A DNA stretch of 19,640 bases from CAG-841 sp963614875 (GTDB lineage Bacteria; Bacillota; Clostridia; Oscillospirales; CAG-272). The notes below the pieces were generated by a model, which was given only the letters and a program-made list of their open reading frames with translations, was not told the DNA's origin and made no database searches. The stretch covers positions 1 through 19,640 of the forward strand of contig CAVEFC010000029.1 of the NCBI GenBank assembly GCA_963614875.1, given 5' to 3'. Positions 12,890-19,640 of the stretch are shown in pieces. How positions within the stretch are numbered: the stretch's first letter is position 1; each line of letters begins with the position of its first letter. The translations under genes were made by a program, and so were the position numbers.

Positions 12890-14638
12890 ATGGGAATAAC
12901 GTATCCGTCAAAAGCAATAGAATATATAAAGCGCCTTACCGACACGAAGGTTCCCGTCATAGCGACAACCAAAAACCCCATTCTTAAAGCCGAGCCGAAA
13001 AACGCGGAGATAGAGCAGCCGTTTGAGCGCGCAAAGCCGGAGGAGGTCGGAATACCGTCGGAAAGAATAGCGGAATTTCTCCGCGAGCTTTACGAAAACC
13101 GCGACGTCGATGTTCACGGCGTCACAATAATAAAGGACGGAAAGCTCATAACTCAGGCTATGTTCGGTCCGTATGAGGCAACGCTTCCGCAATCCACCTT
13201 TTCGGAATGTAAAAGCGTGATATCCCTTGCAATAGGAATACTCATAGGCGAAAAGCGCCTTTTTCTTGACGAAAAAGTGGTAGACATAATTCCCGATGTA
13301 AATCCCATAACGAAAAAACGGTATGAAAAGCTCACAGTCGAAGATCTTCTCACAATGCGGTCAAGCTCGTGCTTCAACGAAATAGGCGCGGCGGTCGAGG
13401 AAAACTGGGAAAAAGAATTCTTTACCATAGTGCCGTTCGGCAGCATAGGAAAAACGTTTTTCTACAACAGTCTGAACACATATATGCTCGCCTGCATAGT
13501 CCGCCACAAAAGCGGCGATACCGTAACCGAATATCTGCGCCCGAGGCTGTTTGAGCCGCTCGGCATAAAGAATATCTTCTGGGAGAAAAATTCGTTCGGA
13601 ACGGAATGCGGCGGCTGGGGACTTTACATCTGCCCCGAGGATATGGCAAAGCTCGGTCAGCTTGTGCTTTGCGGCGGCGTATGGAACGGTCAGCGTCTTA
13701 TTCCGAAAAGCTATATAACCCGCGCGATGAGAGCGCACGCCAAAGCCCCCGACGATTACGGCGATTTCGATTACGGCTATCAGATCTGGGTGGGCAGAAA
13801 TTCCGATTCGTTCCTGTTCAACGGCATGTTCGGGCAGAATATGCTCTGCTTCAGAAACACAAATACGATAATCACGGCAAACGCCGGCAACTGCGAATTT
13901 TTCCAGCAGTCGCCCTTCTGCCGCATATGCGAAAAATATTTCTCCTCGGACAGTCCCGATGCCGTCGTCCGCGACGACACGCCCTCCCTTGACGCAATGA
14001 TAAAGCGTCTTGCGAGAAAGGATTTCCGCTACGAAGGCTTCCTTGCGGCGCGCAAGGACAGAAAGCAGGCGTCCGAAATGATACAGGAGCTTGACGGCAG
14101 ATTCTGCACTCTTCCCGAAGGAAAAACCACCTCGATAAGCGTTTTTCCCGTGGCGCTTCAGGTCTGCGGAAATACCTTCGGCAAAGGTCTTGAAAAGATA
14201 GGCTTTGAAACAAAGGACGGAAAATTTATCGTTTCATTCTTTGAAGGCGACGATATAATCTCCGTGCCGGTCGGCTTTTCCGATTATGAAAAAACCGAAA
14301 TAAAGCTCGGCGGACTTCCGTTCAGGGTTGCGGTTCACGGCAGATTTGCCGAAAACGAGGATTATCTTCCCGTGCTTAAAATAAAGATTGATTTCATCGA
14401 AACGCCCTGCTCGAAAACGATAAAGCTGATTTTTGACGAAAATCAGGTAAGCTACAGTCAGGACGAATTCCCCGGGACAAAGTTTATAAAGTACGGAATA
14501 AACTTCCTTTCGGACAACTTCCTTTCAAAAGGCATTTTCGGAAAGATAAGTCTTGACGAAAGAGTTGCCGACGCCGATTATCTTTCCTACAGAGCGGAAT
14601 CGAAGCTTTCGGCAAAGGCTGATTTTGTTTTAATCTGA
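12890..14638 (+). CDS. Beta-lactamase-family (class C-like) serine hydrolase
   Basis: This 582-aa protein belongs to the serine beta-lactamase/DD-peptidase-like superfamily (Beta-lactamase, PF00144 type). The active-site SxxK is S105-E-C-K108, preceded by residues resembling the usual fold. The second motif is Y192-N-S in FFYNSLNTYML, the variant common in non-lactamase esterase-like members. 'YLRPRLFEPLGIKNIFWEKN' and 'PEDMAKLGQLVL' follow, typical of the family. The fold ends at about residue 350. The remaining ~230 residues form an extra domain I do not recognise, rich in beta-strand-like sequence. No signal peptide is seen, so a cytoplasmic esterase, amidase or peptidase role is more likely than penicillin binding or resistance. 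ATG 12890 has AGGAGG upstream. Divergent promoters shared with the GH78-like gene suggest both serve the same carbohydrate-related pathway, for example removing an ester decoration. Confidence 0.88.
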   Translation: MGITYPSKAIEYIKRLTDTKVPVIATTKNPILKAEPKNAEIEQPFERAKPEEVGIPSERIAEFLRELYENRDVDVHGVTIIKDGKLITQAMFGPYEATLPQSTFSECKSVISLAIGILIGEKRLFLDEKVVDIIPDVNPITKKRYEKLTVEDLLTMRSSSCFNEIGAAVEENWEKEFFTIVPFGSIGKTFFYNSLNTYMLACIVRHKSGDTVTEYLRPRLFEPLGIKNIFWEKNSFGTECGGWGLYICPEDMAKLGQLVLCGGVWNGQRLIPKSYITRAMRAHAKAPDDYGDFDYGYQIWVGRNSDSFLFNGMFGQNMLCFRNTNTIITANAGNCEFFQQSPFCRICEKYFSSDSPDAVVRDDTPSLDAMIKRLARKDFRYEGFLAARKDRKQASEMIQELDGRFCTLPEGKTTSISVFPVALQVCGNTFGKGLEKIGFETKDGKFIVSFFEGDDIISVPVGFSDYEKTEIKLGGLPFRVAVHGRFAENEDYLPVLKIKIDFIETPCSKTIKLIFDENQVSYSQDEFPGTKFIKYGINFLSDNFLSKGIFGKISLDERVADADYLSYRAESKLSAKADFVLI

Positions 14639-14649
14639 TACAGCGAATA

Positions 14650-14697
14650 AAAAAGCGCCGCGCGGGTAAAGCTTTATCCGAAAGGACGGCGCTTTTT
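14650..14697 (+). terminator. Nested-hairpin terminator of the serine hydrolase gene
   Basis: Outer arms AAAAAGCGCCG (14650-14660) and CGGCGCTTTTT (14687-14697) enclose a second near-perfect hairpin (CGGGTAAAG/CTTTATCCG, 14663-14680, one G-T pair). The T-run ends two bases before the start codon of the next gene. Confidence 0.8.
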
Positions 14698-14699
14698 GT

Positions 14700-14915
14700 A
14701 TGGAAAAAAACGAAAAATATCTTATCAGAAACACGACGCGCAAGCAGCGAAAAGAAATAGTTCTCCGCTCGCTCGGAGGCGAAGGCTGCAGCGGCTGCTC
14801 CGGCTGCGACGGCGCAGGCTGCGGCGACGCATTTGAAATATACCGCGAATATATAGAAGGCAAAAAAGAGCTTGCCGAAATAAACCGCACCTTCCGCGGC
14901 GGAACGGTAAGCTGA
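14700..14915 (+). CDS. Small Cys-rich conserved-type hypothetical protein
   Basis: This 71-aa protein starts with a basic segment (YLIRNTTRKQRKEIVLRSLG). A tight cysteine cluster CSGCSGCDGAGC (residues about 30-41) follows, then an acidic-amphipathic helix 'FEIYREYIEGKKELAEINRTF'. Four cysteines in CxxCxxC...C spacing suggest a metal or Fe-S site. From memory, short proteins of this pattern recur in Clostridia without a function; I could not search. The coding call rests on the balanced composition, the cysteine spacing and the clean fit between two terminators. The ribosome site is poor: AAAGGA lies about 13 bases upstream, inside the terminator stem. The message may therefore come from read-through of the serine hydrolase transcript, or its translation may depend on the stem opening. 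Confidence 0.65.
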   Translation: MEKNEKYLIRNTTRKQRKEIVLRSLGGEGCSGCSGCDGAGCGDAFEIYREYIEGKKELAEINRTFRGGTVS

Positions 14916-14917
14916 CG

Positions 14918-14955
14918 AAAAGGCACTGTAAAAAACGTTTTTTACAGTGCCTTTT
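14918..14955. terminator. Perfect 38-bp palindromic bidirectional terminator
   Basis: Arms AAAAGGCACTGTAAAAAAC and its exact complement meet without a spacer. Each strand ends in TTTT. It serves the 71-aa gene (plus, stop at 14915) and the O-acetylation operon (minus, stop at 14961). Confidence 0.9.
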
Positions 14956-14960
14956 ATCAA

Positions 14961-16061
14961 TTATTTTATTGTTTCGCTGTTGTTGAGAACAAGCGTGCTG
15001 TAAAGGAACAGAACATCGCTCCCCTCAAAGTTTACAAACCTTCCGAGATAATCGGGATTGATATAGCGTATATCGACAAGAGTTATCTTCGTATAGCCCT
15101 CGACAAGCAAAGGCGCTATACTGCTTCCGAACGAATCGCGGAAAATTATAAGCTCTTTGTCCGTCGTCGCATTCGGATTTTCAATCGTCATAAGCGATAC
15201 CGAGCCGGAAAGAAACATCTGATAAGGATCCTTGCCGTATGCTTTTTCCATATCGTATACGGTTGATTTCTTGCCCGTTTCGTAGTTTGTAACTGTACAG
15301 CCGTCAAGAATGTCGCTTGTAAGATATTTTATCGTTTCCGCGGGCATCGGAAGCGCCGCCTGACCGTAATAAACGCCGTAAAAAGCGTTGTCAAGCGTGT
15401 TTTCTCTGTACTGAGCGGCAAGCGTTACGTCCATTCCCGAGGCAAGCGTCTTTGCCGTATCGACAAGCTTTTCCTGCCGCCAATGAGTGTCAGTCTTGTA
15501 ATAGTCGGAAATTTCAAGCGTATTCATTATGTCTATATACTGCGCGTAGGTCATTTTGTCTTTCATTTCGGCTACAAGCTTTTCGTAGTCCATTTTAAGA
15601 TATCCGCCCTTGTCCGCAAGAAAATAGCTTTTATCCGGAACTATCGAAAGATATACGCCGGAGGCTTTTCCCTCCATATATTTTTTATAGACGTATTCAA
15701 ATCTTCCGGCGGCGTAATCAAGCGATTTGTCATTCAGCGGATATTCTATCTTTGCCGCGTATCCGTCCTTTATATAAATATCGTTGTTGTCAAGCTGTCG
15801 GAAAACGTAATAGCTCATCATAGCTTTCAGCGTTCTGAACTTCTCGCGCAGGGGAAACTGATCCTGCGTGTAGGATTCGAACTTCGTCATAAAGCTGCCG
15901 TCAAGAAGCGTCTTTATATCGACCTTCGGAAGCTGGGCAAGCTCCCTTCTTTCGCTGTCGGAATACTGCTTTGAAGGCACTGCCCAGCAGGCGATGACCA
16001 TCGTCGCAAAAAACACGGCGACCATCGCAAAGGATATTATACTTTTTACTTTGTTATTCAT
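14961..16061 (-). CDS. DHHW/AlgJ-like SGNH protein, partner of MBOAT O-acyltransferase
   Basis: This 366-aa protein has an N-terminal membrane anchor (about 8-28, uncleaved or cleaved near AVPS) and an extracytoplasmic SGNH-type domain. The family signature is TDTHWRQ with D191 and H193, and the presumed nucleophile is S310 in FRDSFGSS, matching AlgJ/AlgX and 'DHHW' proteins. These proteins take acetyl groups moved across the membrane by an MBOAT protein and place them on a polysaccharide. The N-terminal 'YSDSERRELAQLPKV' block is typical of Clostridial DHHW proteins. ATG 16061 has GGAGG upstream. It lies 12 bases after the MBOAT gene and is the last gene of the operon, closed by the 38-bp palindrome. 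The acceptor polymer is unknown; teichoic acid, capsule and peptidoglycan are all possible. Confidence 0.9.
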   Translation of the reverse strand: MNNKVKSIISFAMVAVFFATMVIACWAVPSKQYSDSERRELAQLPKVDIKTLLDGSFMTKFESYTQDQFPLREKFRTLKAMMSYYVFRQLDNNDIYIKDGYAAKIEYPLNDKSLDYAAGRFEYVYKKYMEGKASGVYLSIVPDKSYFLADKGGYLKMDYEKLVAEMKDKMTYAQYIDIMNTLEISDYYKTDTHWRQEKLVDTAKTLASGMDVTLAAQYRENTLDNAFYGVYYGQAALPMPAETIKYLTSDILDGCTVTNYETGKKSTVYDMEKAYGKDPYQMFLSGSVSLMTIENPNATTDKELIIFRDSFGSSIAPLLVEGYTKITLVDIRYINPDYLGRFVNFEGSDVLFLYSTLVLNNSETIK

Positions 16062-16073
16062 AACACACCTCCG

Positions 16074-17477
16074 TCAGAAGCGGAAATAAAGGAACGGATT
16101 GTACGAGCCGTCGACAAGGCAGGCCGTGCATACCGCAAGCAATATACAAAGCACAGCAGGCGCAAGGAAGGTCATTATCTTTCCGCCGGCTTTGCTTTCG
16201 TTTATTTTCTTTACCGCAAGCTTCGGAAGCGGCGTCGAGCCGATAATTCCGACAAGAAGCACCACGCCGTAGCTGCGCAGATAATACACAAACTCCGTTG
16301 AAACAAGCGGATAATCTCCCGCGCCGAACATCGCGCCGATGTACGAAAAGGCGTCCTTTATGCTTGCCGCGTCAAAGATAACAAAGCTTATCACTATAAG
16401 CAGAAGCACATAAACGTGATTTATCACCTTGCTTTTTTTCAGATATCTGAGCAAAAACAGCTTTTCTATCATCAGAATAACCGCAAAATAAAGTCCCCAA
16501 ACTATGAAGTTCCACGCGGCGCCGTGCCACATTCCCGTCAGCATCCATACAACGAAAATGTTGAAAATATGGCGCGCCGTGCTTACTCTGTTTCCGCCGA
16601 GCGGAATATAAACATAGTCGCGGAACCACGACCCCAGCGACATATGCCATCTGCGCCAGAATTCCGTAACGCTGCCCGAAATATAAGGATAATTGAAGTT
16701 TTCAAGAAAATCGAAGCCGAATATCTTTCCGAGACCTATCGCCATATCGCTGTAGCCGGAGAAATCGAAATAGATGTGAAGCGTATATGCCACGGCGTAA
16801 AGCCAGAAAAACAGCACGGATTTATCACCAGAGCTTTTGAAAATATCGCAAAGCTCGCCGAGAGTATTCGCTATCAGTATCTTTTTTGAAAGTCCGAGTA
16901 TAAATCTGCCCATTCCGGCGGATATTTTTTCAAACGAATGACTGCGGTTTTTAAGCTGCTGCGCTATATCGGAATAACGCACGATAGGTCCTGCGATAAG
17001 CTGCGGAAAAAGCGCCACATATGTGGCAAGATCTATAGGATTTTTCTGCGCGGCGACATCGCCCCTGTAAACGTCAACCGTGTAGCTGAGTATCTGGAAG
17101 GTATAAAAGCTTATTCCGACAGGAAGCGTGATTTTCAGAAGCGGAATCGAAAGTCCCGTAACGGCGTTGATATTTGAAATAAAGAAATCGGCGTATTTGA
17201 AATATCCCAGCACGGCAAGACTGCTGACAACCGAAAGTATCATAAACAGCTTTGCAATGCCGCGCTTTTCCTTGAAGCGCTCTATCAGAAGTCCGAAAAT
17301 ATATCCGAGCGCAATGGAAAGTATCATCCATATAACGTATCTCGGCTCGCCCCATGCATAAAACACAAGGCTTGAAAGCAGCAGTACCGTATTTTTAAGA
17401 AAGCGCGGAGCCGCAAGATACAGCAATATCACGCACGGCAGAAAATAATATAAAAACGGAATACTTGAAAATAACAT
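16074..17477 (-). CDS. MBOAT-family membrane O-acyltransferase (AlgI/PatA/DltB-like)
   Basis: This 467-aa polytopic membrane protein has about 10-12 hydrophobic segments and the MBOAT hallmarks. WRRWHMSLGSWFRDYVYIPL contains H278, and GMWHGAAWNFIVWG contains H318, the invariant histidine in the membrane. Earlier, 'LPVGISFYTFQILSYTVDVY' and 'FPQLIAGPIVRY' are typical of AlgI-like members. These enzymes use a cytoplasmic acyl donor (usually acetyl-CoA) and pass the acyl group to an extracellular partner, here the adjacent DHHW protein. ATG 17477 has AAGGTGG upstream. It lies 69 bases downstream of the lipoprotein gene, with an intercistronic hairpin in the gap. It is not DltB of a dlt operon: no dltA, dltC or dltD is near. 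The family is certain; the acyl group and target polymer are inferred. Confidence 0.95.
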   Translation of the reverse strand: MLFSSIPFLYYFLPCVILLYLAAPRFLKNTVLLLSSLVFYAWGEPRYVIWMILSIALGYIFGLLIERFKEKRGIAKLFMILSVVSSLAVLGYFKYADFFISNINAVTGLSIPLLKITLPVGISFYTFQILSYTVDVYRGDVAAQKNPIDLATYVALFPQLIAGPIVRYSDIAQQLKNRSHSFEKISAGMGRFILGLSKKILIANTLGELCDIFKSSGDKSVLFFWLYAVAYTLHIYFDFSGYSDMAIGLGKIFGFDFLENFNYPYISGSVTEFWRRWHMSLGSWFRDYVYIPLGGNRVSTARHIFNIFVVWMLTGMWHGAAWNFIVWGLYFAVILMIEKLFLLRYLKKSKVINHVYVLLLIVISFVIFDAASIKDAFSYIGAMFGAGDYPLVSTEFVYYLRSYGVVLLVGIIGSTPLPKLAVKKINESKAGGKIMTFLAPAVLCILLAVCTACLVDGSYNPFLYFRF

Positions 17478-17500
17478 AAATCCACCTTTTCACATAGTTA

Positions 17501-17522
17501 CGGCACCGCACAAGCGGTGCCG
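17501..17522 (-). promoter_or_regulatory. Intercistronic hairpin upstream of the MBOAT gene
   Basis: Perfect 9-bp GC-rich arms CGGCACCGC/GCGGTGCCG surround a 4-base loop in the lipoprotein-MBOAT gap. On the transcribed (minus) strand no T-run follows (TAACTATG), so it is not a standard terminator. It may stabilise or process the message, or attenuate transcription. Confidence 0.6.
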
Positions 17523-17546
17523 CTCATACTTTTTCGGGTTTTCCGG

Positions 17547-18206
17547 TTATCCGTCTATGGCGTTGTCAAGAAGAACTTTCGCCGACGTGTCGACGGCAAG
17601 ACATTTTGCCGTAAATACCGAGGTAAGCTCCTCATAGCCGAATACGACTATAATATATTCTCCGACGGAAACGACAGCTACTCTTTCCGGAAAGCCGCAC
17701 ATCCAGTGCGTGTTCTGAATTGCGGTATTGTAATCGGCAGCAAATTTTTCAGCCGTCGAAGCGTCTTTGAGGTGGAAAATCGCGGAGCTGAACGTATTTG
17801 TGTTCATCATATGCATAAGCGTTGCCACGTCGTTTGTAACCATTCCGAGAAGCTCGTCCGTAATGTGCGTGTAGGTTTTAAGCGATTCTCTGCTTTCTTC
17901 ATTTTCCGTATCGAAAATTCCGGGGCCGTCCTCCGAATCGTGATCCGCGTCACCGCCGTCGCAGGGGAATTTTTCATCGTCCGTATAAGAAGCCCAGATC
18001 TTGTTGAAAAGGTCAAGCGCGCTCGCGTAAGTCGGCGCGGTGGGAGTTTCGGTCTTTTCCGTTGTCGTTGTGGCTTGTGTTGTTGTGCCGTTTGTCGTTG
18101 TGCCGTTTGTCGATTCGCCCGGGTTGTCATTATTTTTGCAGGAAACAAGCGCGAGTGTAAAAGCAAGCATAATGCCTGCAAGCAAAAGTGCAATAATTTT
18201 TTTCAT
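17547..18206 (-). CDS. Thr-rich lipoprotein of unknown function
   Basis: This 219-aa protein carries a clear lipoprotein signal peptide (LVSC, lipidated C23), then a low-complexity NGTTTNGTTTQATTTT linker (about 34-48). A folded domain starts near residue 58. That domain contains an acidic stretch (about 84-106) and then 'YTHITDELLGMVTND...HMMNTNTFSSAIFHLKDASTAEKFAADY', ending in strands 'VGEYIIVVFGY'. The layout (a fixed 'ITDELLG' entry, residues scoring an effect on 'IFHLKD', then a strand pair) resembles DUF4358-type Clostridial lipoproteins, but this is a weak impression. ATG 18206 has AAGGAAAA upstream. It lies 27 bases after the anti-sigma-like gene, in the same operon, and may be the sensor or an accessory of the O-acetylation system. 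Confidence 0.82.
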   Translation of the reverse strand: MKKIIALLLAGIMLAFTLALVSCKNNDNPGESTNGTTTNGTTTQATTTTEKTETPTAPTYASALDLFNKIWASYTDDEKFPCDGGDADHDSEDGPGIFDTENEESRESLKTYTHITDELLGMVTNDVATLMHMMNTNTFSSAIFHLKDASTAEKFAADYNTAIQNTHWMCGFPERVAVVSVGEYIIVVFGYEELTSVFTAKCLAVDTSAKVLLDNAIDG

Positions 18207-18233
18207 TTTGAGTTTTTCCTTTTTTCAATTTTT

Positions 18234-18815
18234 TTAGTTTTCGCCTTCGGCAGCGGACAAAATCATACATTCCTGTTCGCTGTCATAAAAGGCTCTGATT
18301 ATAAGTGTTTGCTTTTTCGACGTTACCGTCAGCTCAAACCGGCTTTCCTGCGAAATGTCAACCACCCATTCGATGTCGGCACCGCTTTTCACTTTAAGCA
18401 TTTCGCATTCTTCTCCGCTTTCGGTGCGTATCGCCCCACCGCGTGACGCCGTGACAAAAGCGTTTTTCCCGTCTGCGTTTATCTTTACGGGAACGGTTAT
18501 TTTTTTTGTGCTTCGCGCAAACGGATCCTCCGTCTGAACGGAGATAAGCGGCAGCGTTATTTTGCCGCCGTCCGCCGAAACGGCTTGCCCGTCCACGCTT
18601 ATGTCAAGCTCGCCGCCTCTTCCGTAATTTCCGAAGAAAACAAGCGAAAACACAAGCACAAAGCACGCCGCGACAGCCGCCGCATACCTTGTTATTATAA
18701 TGCGGTAATCCGGCTTTTTCTTTTTTACGGGCTCGTGCGCCTCTGCAAGCAGGTCATCGTCTATCTCGGTGATGGCTCTTGCAAGAATTTCATTTTTCAT
18801 ATATTCTTTTTTCAT
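18234..18815 (-). CDS. Single-pass membrane protein, probable anti-sigma factor of the downstream ECF module
   Basis: This 193-aa protein has a cytoplasmic N-terminus with 'ILARAITEIDDDLLAEAHE' (10-28), a helix pattern common in membrane partners of Clostridial ECF sigma factors. A basic stretch (KKKKPDYRIIITR) precedes one membrane helix (about 43-61). The extracellular domain is beta-rich, with no recognised fold. There is no HxxxCxxC zinc motif. I chose ATG 18815, one base after the sigma stop, because a TTG nine codons earlier (inside the sigma gene) is less likely; the ribosome site (GGGAAGGG) is somewhat far from the ATG. The tight coupling to the sigma gene supports the anti-sigma role. 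The extracellular domain would be the natural signal receiver, perhaps with the next lipoprotein. This is inference. Confidence 0.8.
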   Translation of the reverse strand: MKKEYMKNEILARAITEIDDDLLAEAHEPVKKKKPDYRIIITRYAAAVAACFVLVFSLVFFGNYGRGGELDISVDGQAVSADGGKITLPLISVQTEDPFARSTKKITVPVKINADGKNAFVTASRGGAIRTESGEECEMLKVKSGADIEWVVDISQESRFELTVTSKKQTLIIRAFYDSEQECMILSAAEGEN

Positions 18816-18816
18816 C

Positions 18817-19377
18817 CTATACCGTGATCCCTTCCCGCTCAAGATGCGTTTTCAATTTCAGGCGCGTGCGGAACAGCAATGATTTAACGTGGCTTTCGCT
18901 GATATCAAATCTTTCGGCAATTTCGGACACCTGATCGCAATAAAAATACCTGCAGACAAAAACCTTGCGCGTAAGCTCCTTCTGCGTGTGCAGAAATTCG
19001 CTTATGCTTTTTCCTATCAGCCTTGCCTGCTCCTCCGTATCCATGGTTTCACCTCCCGGAACACATTCGTCAAGCTCATCGAGGGAAACCGCGAATTCTC
19101 CTTCGGCACGCTTTCCGGCATATTTCATTCTGTATTTGTTTATTGAAATATTCCGTGCAAGCTTCCCGAGATATGCCGCAAAATTCTGCGGACGGTTCGG
19201 CGGAATCGAATTCCATGCTTTCAGCCAGACATCGTTTACACATTCTTCGCTGTCGGGTTCGCTTTCAAGAATGTTCATCGCTATTTTCATGCAATACGAT
19301 CCGTACTTTTTTTCGGTTTCGGTTATTGCCGTTTCGTTTCGGTCAAAATACAGATCGATTATCTGCAAATCCTCCAC
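18817..19377 (-). CDS. ECF-family RNA polymerase sigma-70 factor
   Basis: This 186-aa ECF sigma factor has region 2 at about 15-90 ('PDSEECVNDVWLKAWNSIPP' and 'YLGKLARNISINKYR') and region 4 at about 130-180 ('YFYCDQVSEIAERFDISESH', then 'SLLFRTRLKLKTHL'). The start codon is GTG at 19377, with AGGAGGT eight bases upstream. It belongs to a different ECF subgroup from the sigma at 2033-2623; the two share only general family features. It heads the operon that runs through the membrane protein, lipoprotein, MBOAT and DHHW genes. An ECF-type promoter immediately upstream suggests that it activates its own operon. Confidence 0.94.
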   Translation of the reverse strand: MEDLQIIDLYFDRNETAITETEKKYGSYCMKIAMNILESEPDSEECVNDVWLKAWNSIPPNRPQNFAAYLGKLARNISINKYRMKYAGKRAEGEFAVSLDELDECVPGGETMDTEEQARLIGKSISEFLHTQKELTRKVFVCRYFYCDQVSEIAERFDISESHVKSLLFRTRLKLKTHLEREGITV

Positions 19378-19413
19378 GTTTTCACCTCCTGCTCTTATGC
19401 GCTCCTATCCCTA

Positions 19414-19441
19414 TATACAGTTTTTTTGCGGGACGGTTTCA
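19414..19441 (-). promoter_or_regulatory. Candidate ECF (SigW/SigV-like) autoregulatory promoter
   Basis: On the minus strand, TGAAAC (19436-19441) is followed after 16 bases by TGTATA (19414-19419). Bacillus SigW-group promoters have TGAAAC-N16/17-CGTA, so the -35 is identical and the -10 differs at one of four bases. The expected start would be about 30 bases before the sigma start codon. Confidence 0.65.
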
Positions 19442-19590
19442 TTTTTTATAAAAATTTTTGCCGGATTTTTTTATTATAGTCGCAAAAGCCCGTTTCTTCT
19501 CTGTTTTTAAGCCCTTTTGCCCGAAAAACAGGCTTTTCGTTATTTGTATCGTTTACATCGTATCATTTTTTTGTGAACATTTCAAACACG

Positions 19591-19624
19591 AAAAAAGAGC
19601 TTTCTTGCAGAAAGCTCTTTTTTT
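19591..19624. terminator. Strong hairpin terminator, probably of a minus-strand gene beyond the right edge
   Basis: Arms AAAAAAGAGCTTTC and GAAAGCTCTTTTTT with a TTGCA loop, and T-runs on both strands. No plus-strand gene precedes it within the window, so it most likely ends a minus-strand gene starting beyond the window and insulates the sigma operon. Confidence 0.8.
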
Positions 19625-19640
19625 GCCCGACGGTTTATTC

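Noticed and set aside
12890..14638. Serine hydrolase as an antibiotic-resistance beta-lactamase
   Set aside because: No signal peptide, YNS rather than the class C YxN arrangement, and a long extra C-terminal domain; it fits the esterase-like branch of the family.
17517..18446. 309-aa plus-strand open frame
   Set aside because: It spans the antisense of the lipoprotein and part of the anti-sigma gene, including the intergenic gap; Cys/Arg/Phe-rich shadow composition.
1..19640. CRISPR array, prophage, transposon, tRNA or rRNA
   Set aside because: No regularly spaced repeats, no recombinase, transposase or phage structural gene, and no cloverleaf or rRNA-like sequence seen. The amidase and dUTPase are also found in phages but here sit among chromosomal genes.

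Overview
The window looks like chromosomal DNA of a Gram-positive, Clostridia-type bacterium, most likely a gut Oscillospirales/Ruminococcaceae relative. The pointers are strong AGGAGG-type ribosome sites, consensus TTGACA-17-TATAAT promoters, Thr-rich linkers after membrane anchors, several ECF sigma genes with membrane partners, and a secreted serpin of the kind known from Eubacterium siraeum (siropins). The taxon is an inference. There are 20 protein-coding genes and no rRNA, tRNA, CRISPR array, insertion sequence or phage gene. No gene-free stretch exceeds 300 bases.

Layout. (1) 33-2623, minus strand: ECF sigma factor, a single-pass membrane protein (probable anti-sigma or sensor) with a C-terminal BLIP/SmpA-like domain, and a serpin lipoprotein, in one tight operon. 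(2) 2784-5077, minus: galE and wecB/mnaA, sugar-nucleotide epimerases feeding surface glycans, each with its own good promoter. (3) 5245-9202, plus: a two-helix membrane protein, two overlapping paralogous CE4 polysaccharide deacetylases, a YlmH-type S4 RNA-binding protein and an RlmA-type 23S rRNA methyltransferase. (4) 9263-10069, plus: a membrane-anchored amidase_2 peptidoglycan hydrolase with a perfect SigA promoter, converging on dut. (5) 10155-12706, minus: dut and a divergent GH78-like (rhamnosidase-fold) protein. Back-to-back with it is a large plus-strand serine hydrolase (12890-14638), followed by a 71-aa Cys-rich protein whose start codon touches the preceding terminator. (6) 14961-19377, minus: ECF sigma, membrane anti-sigma-like protein, Thr-rich lipoprotein, MBOAT O-acyltransferase and DHHW/AlgJ-like partner, reading as one operon from an ECF-type promoter (TGAAAC-N16-TGTATA) to a perfect 38-bp palindromic terminator.

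The common theme is the cell envelope: sugar precursors, deacetylation, amidase, O-acetylation and a secreted protease inhibitor. The most interesting aspect is that two separate ECF-sigma/membrane-protein modules sit in one window. One is coupled to a serpin and the other to a surface O-acetylation machine. Both look like stress-sensing circuits that answer envelope attack (proteases, or lysozyme-like or antimicrobial stress), though the signals are not visible in the sequence. A second pattern is a short dyad, TATAC-N4-GTATA, found in at least four intergenic gaps and not explained by the promoters or terminators.
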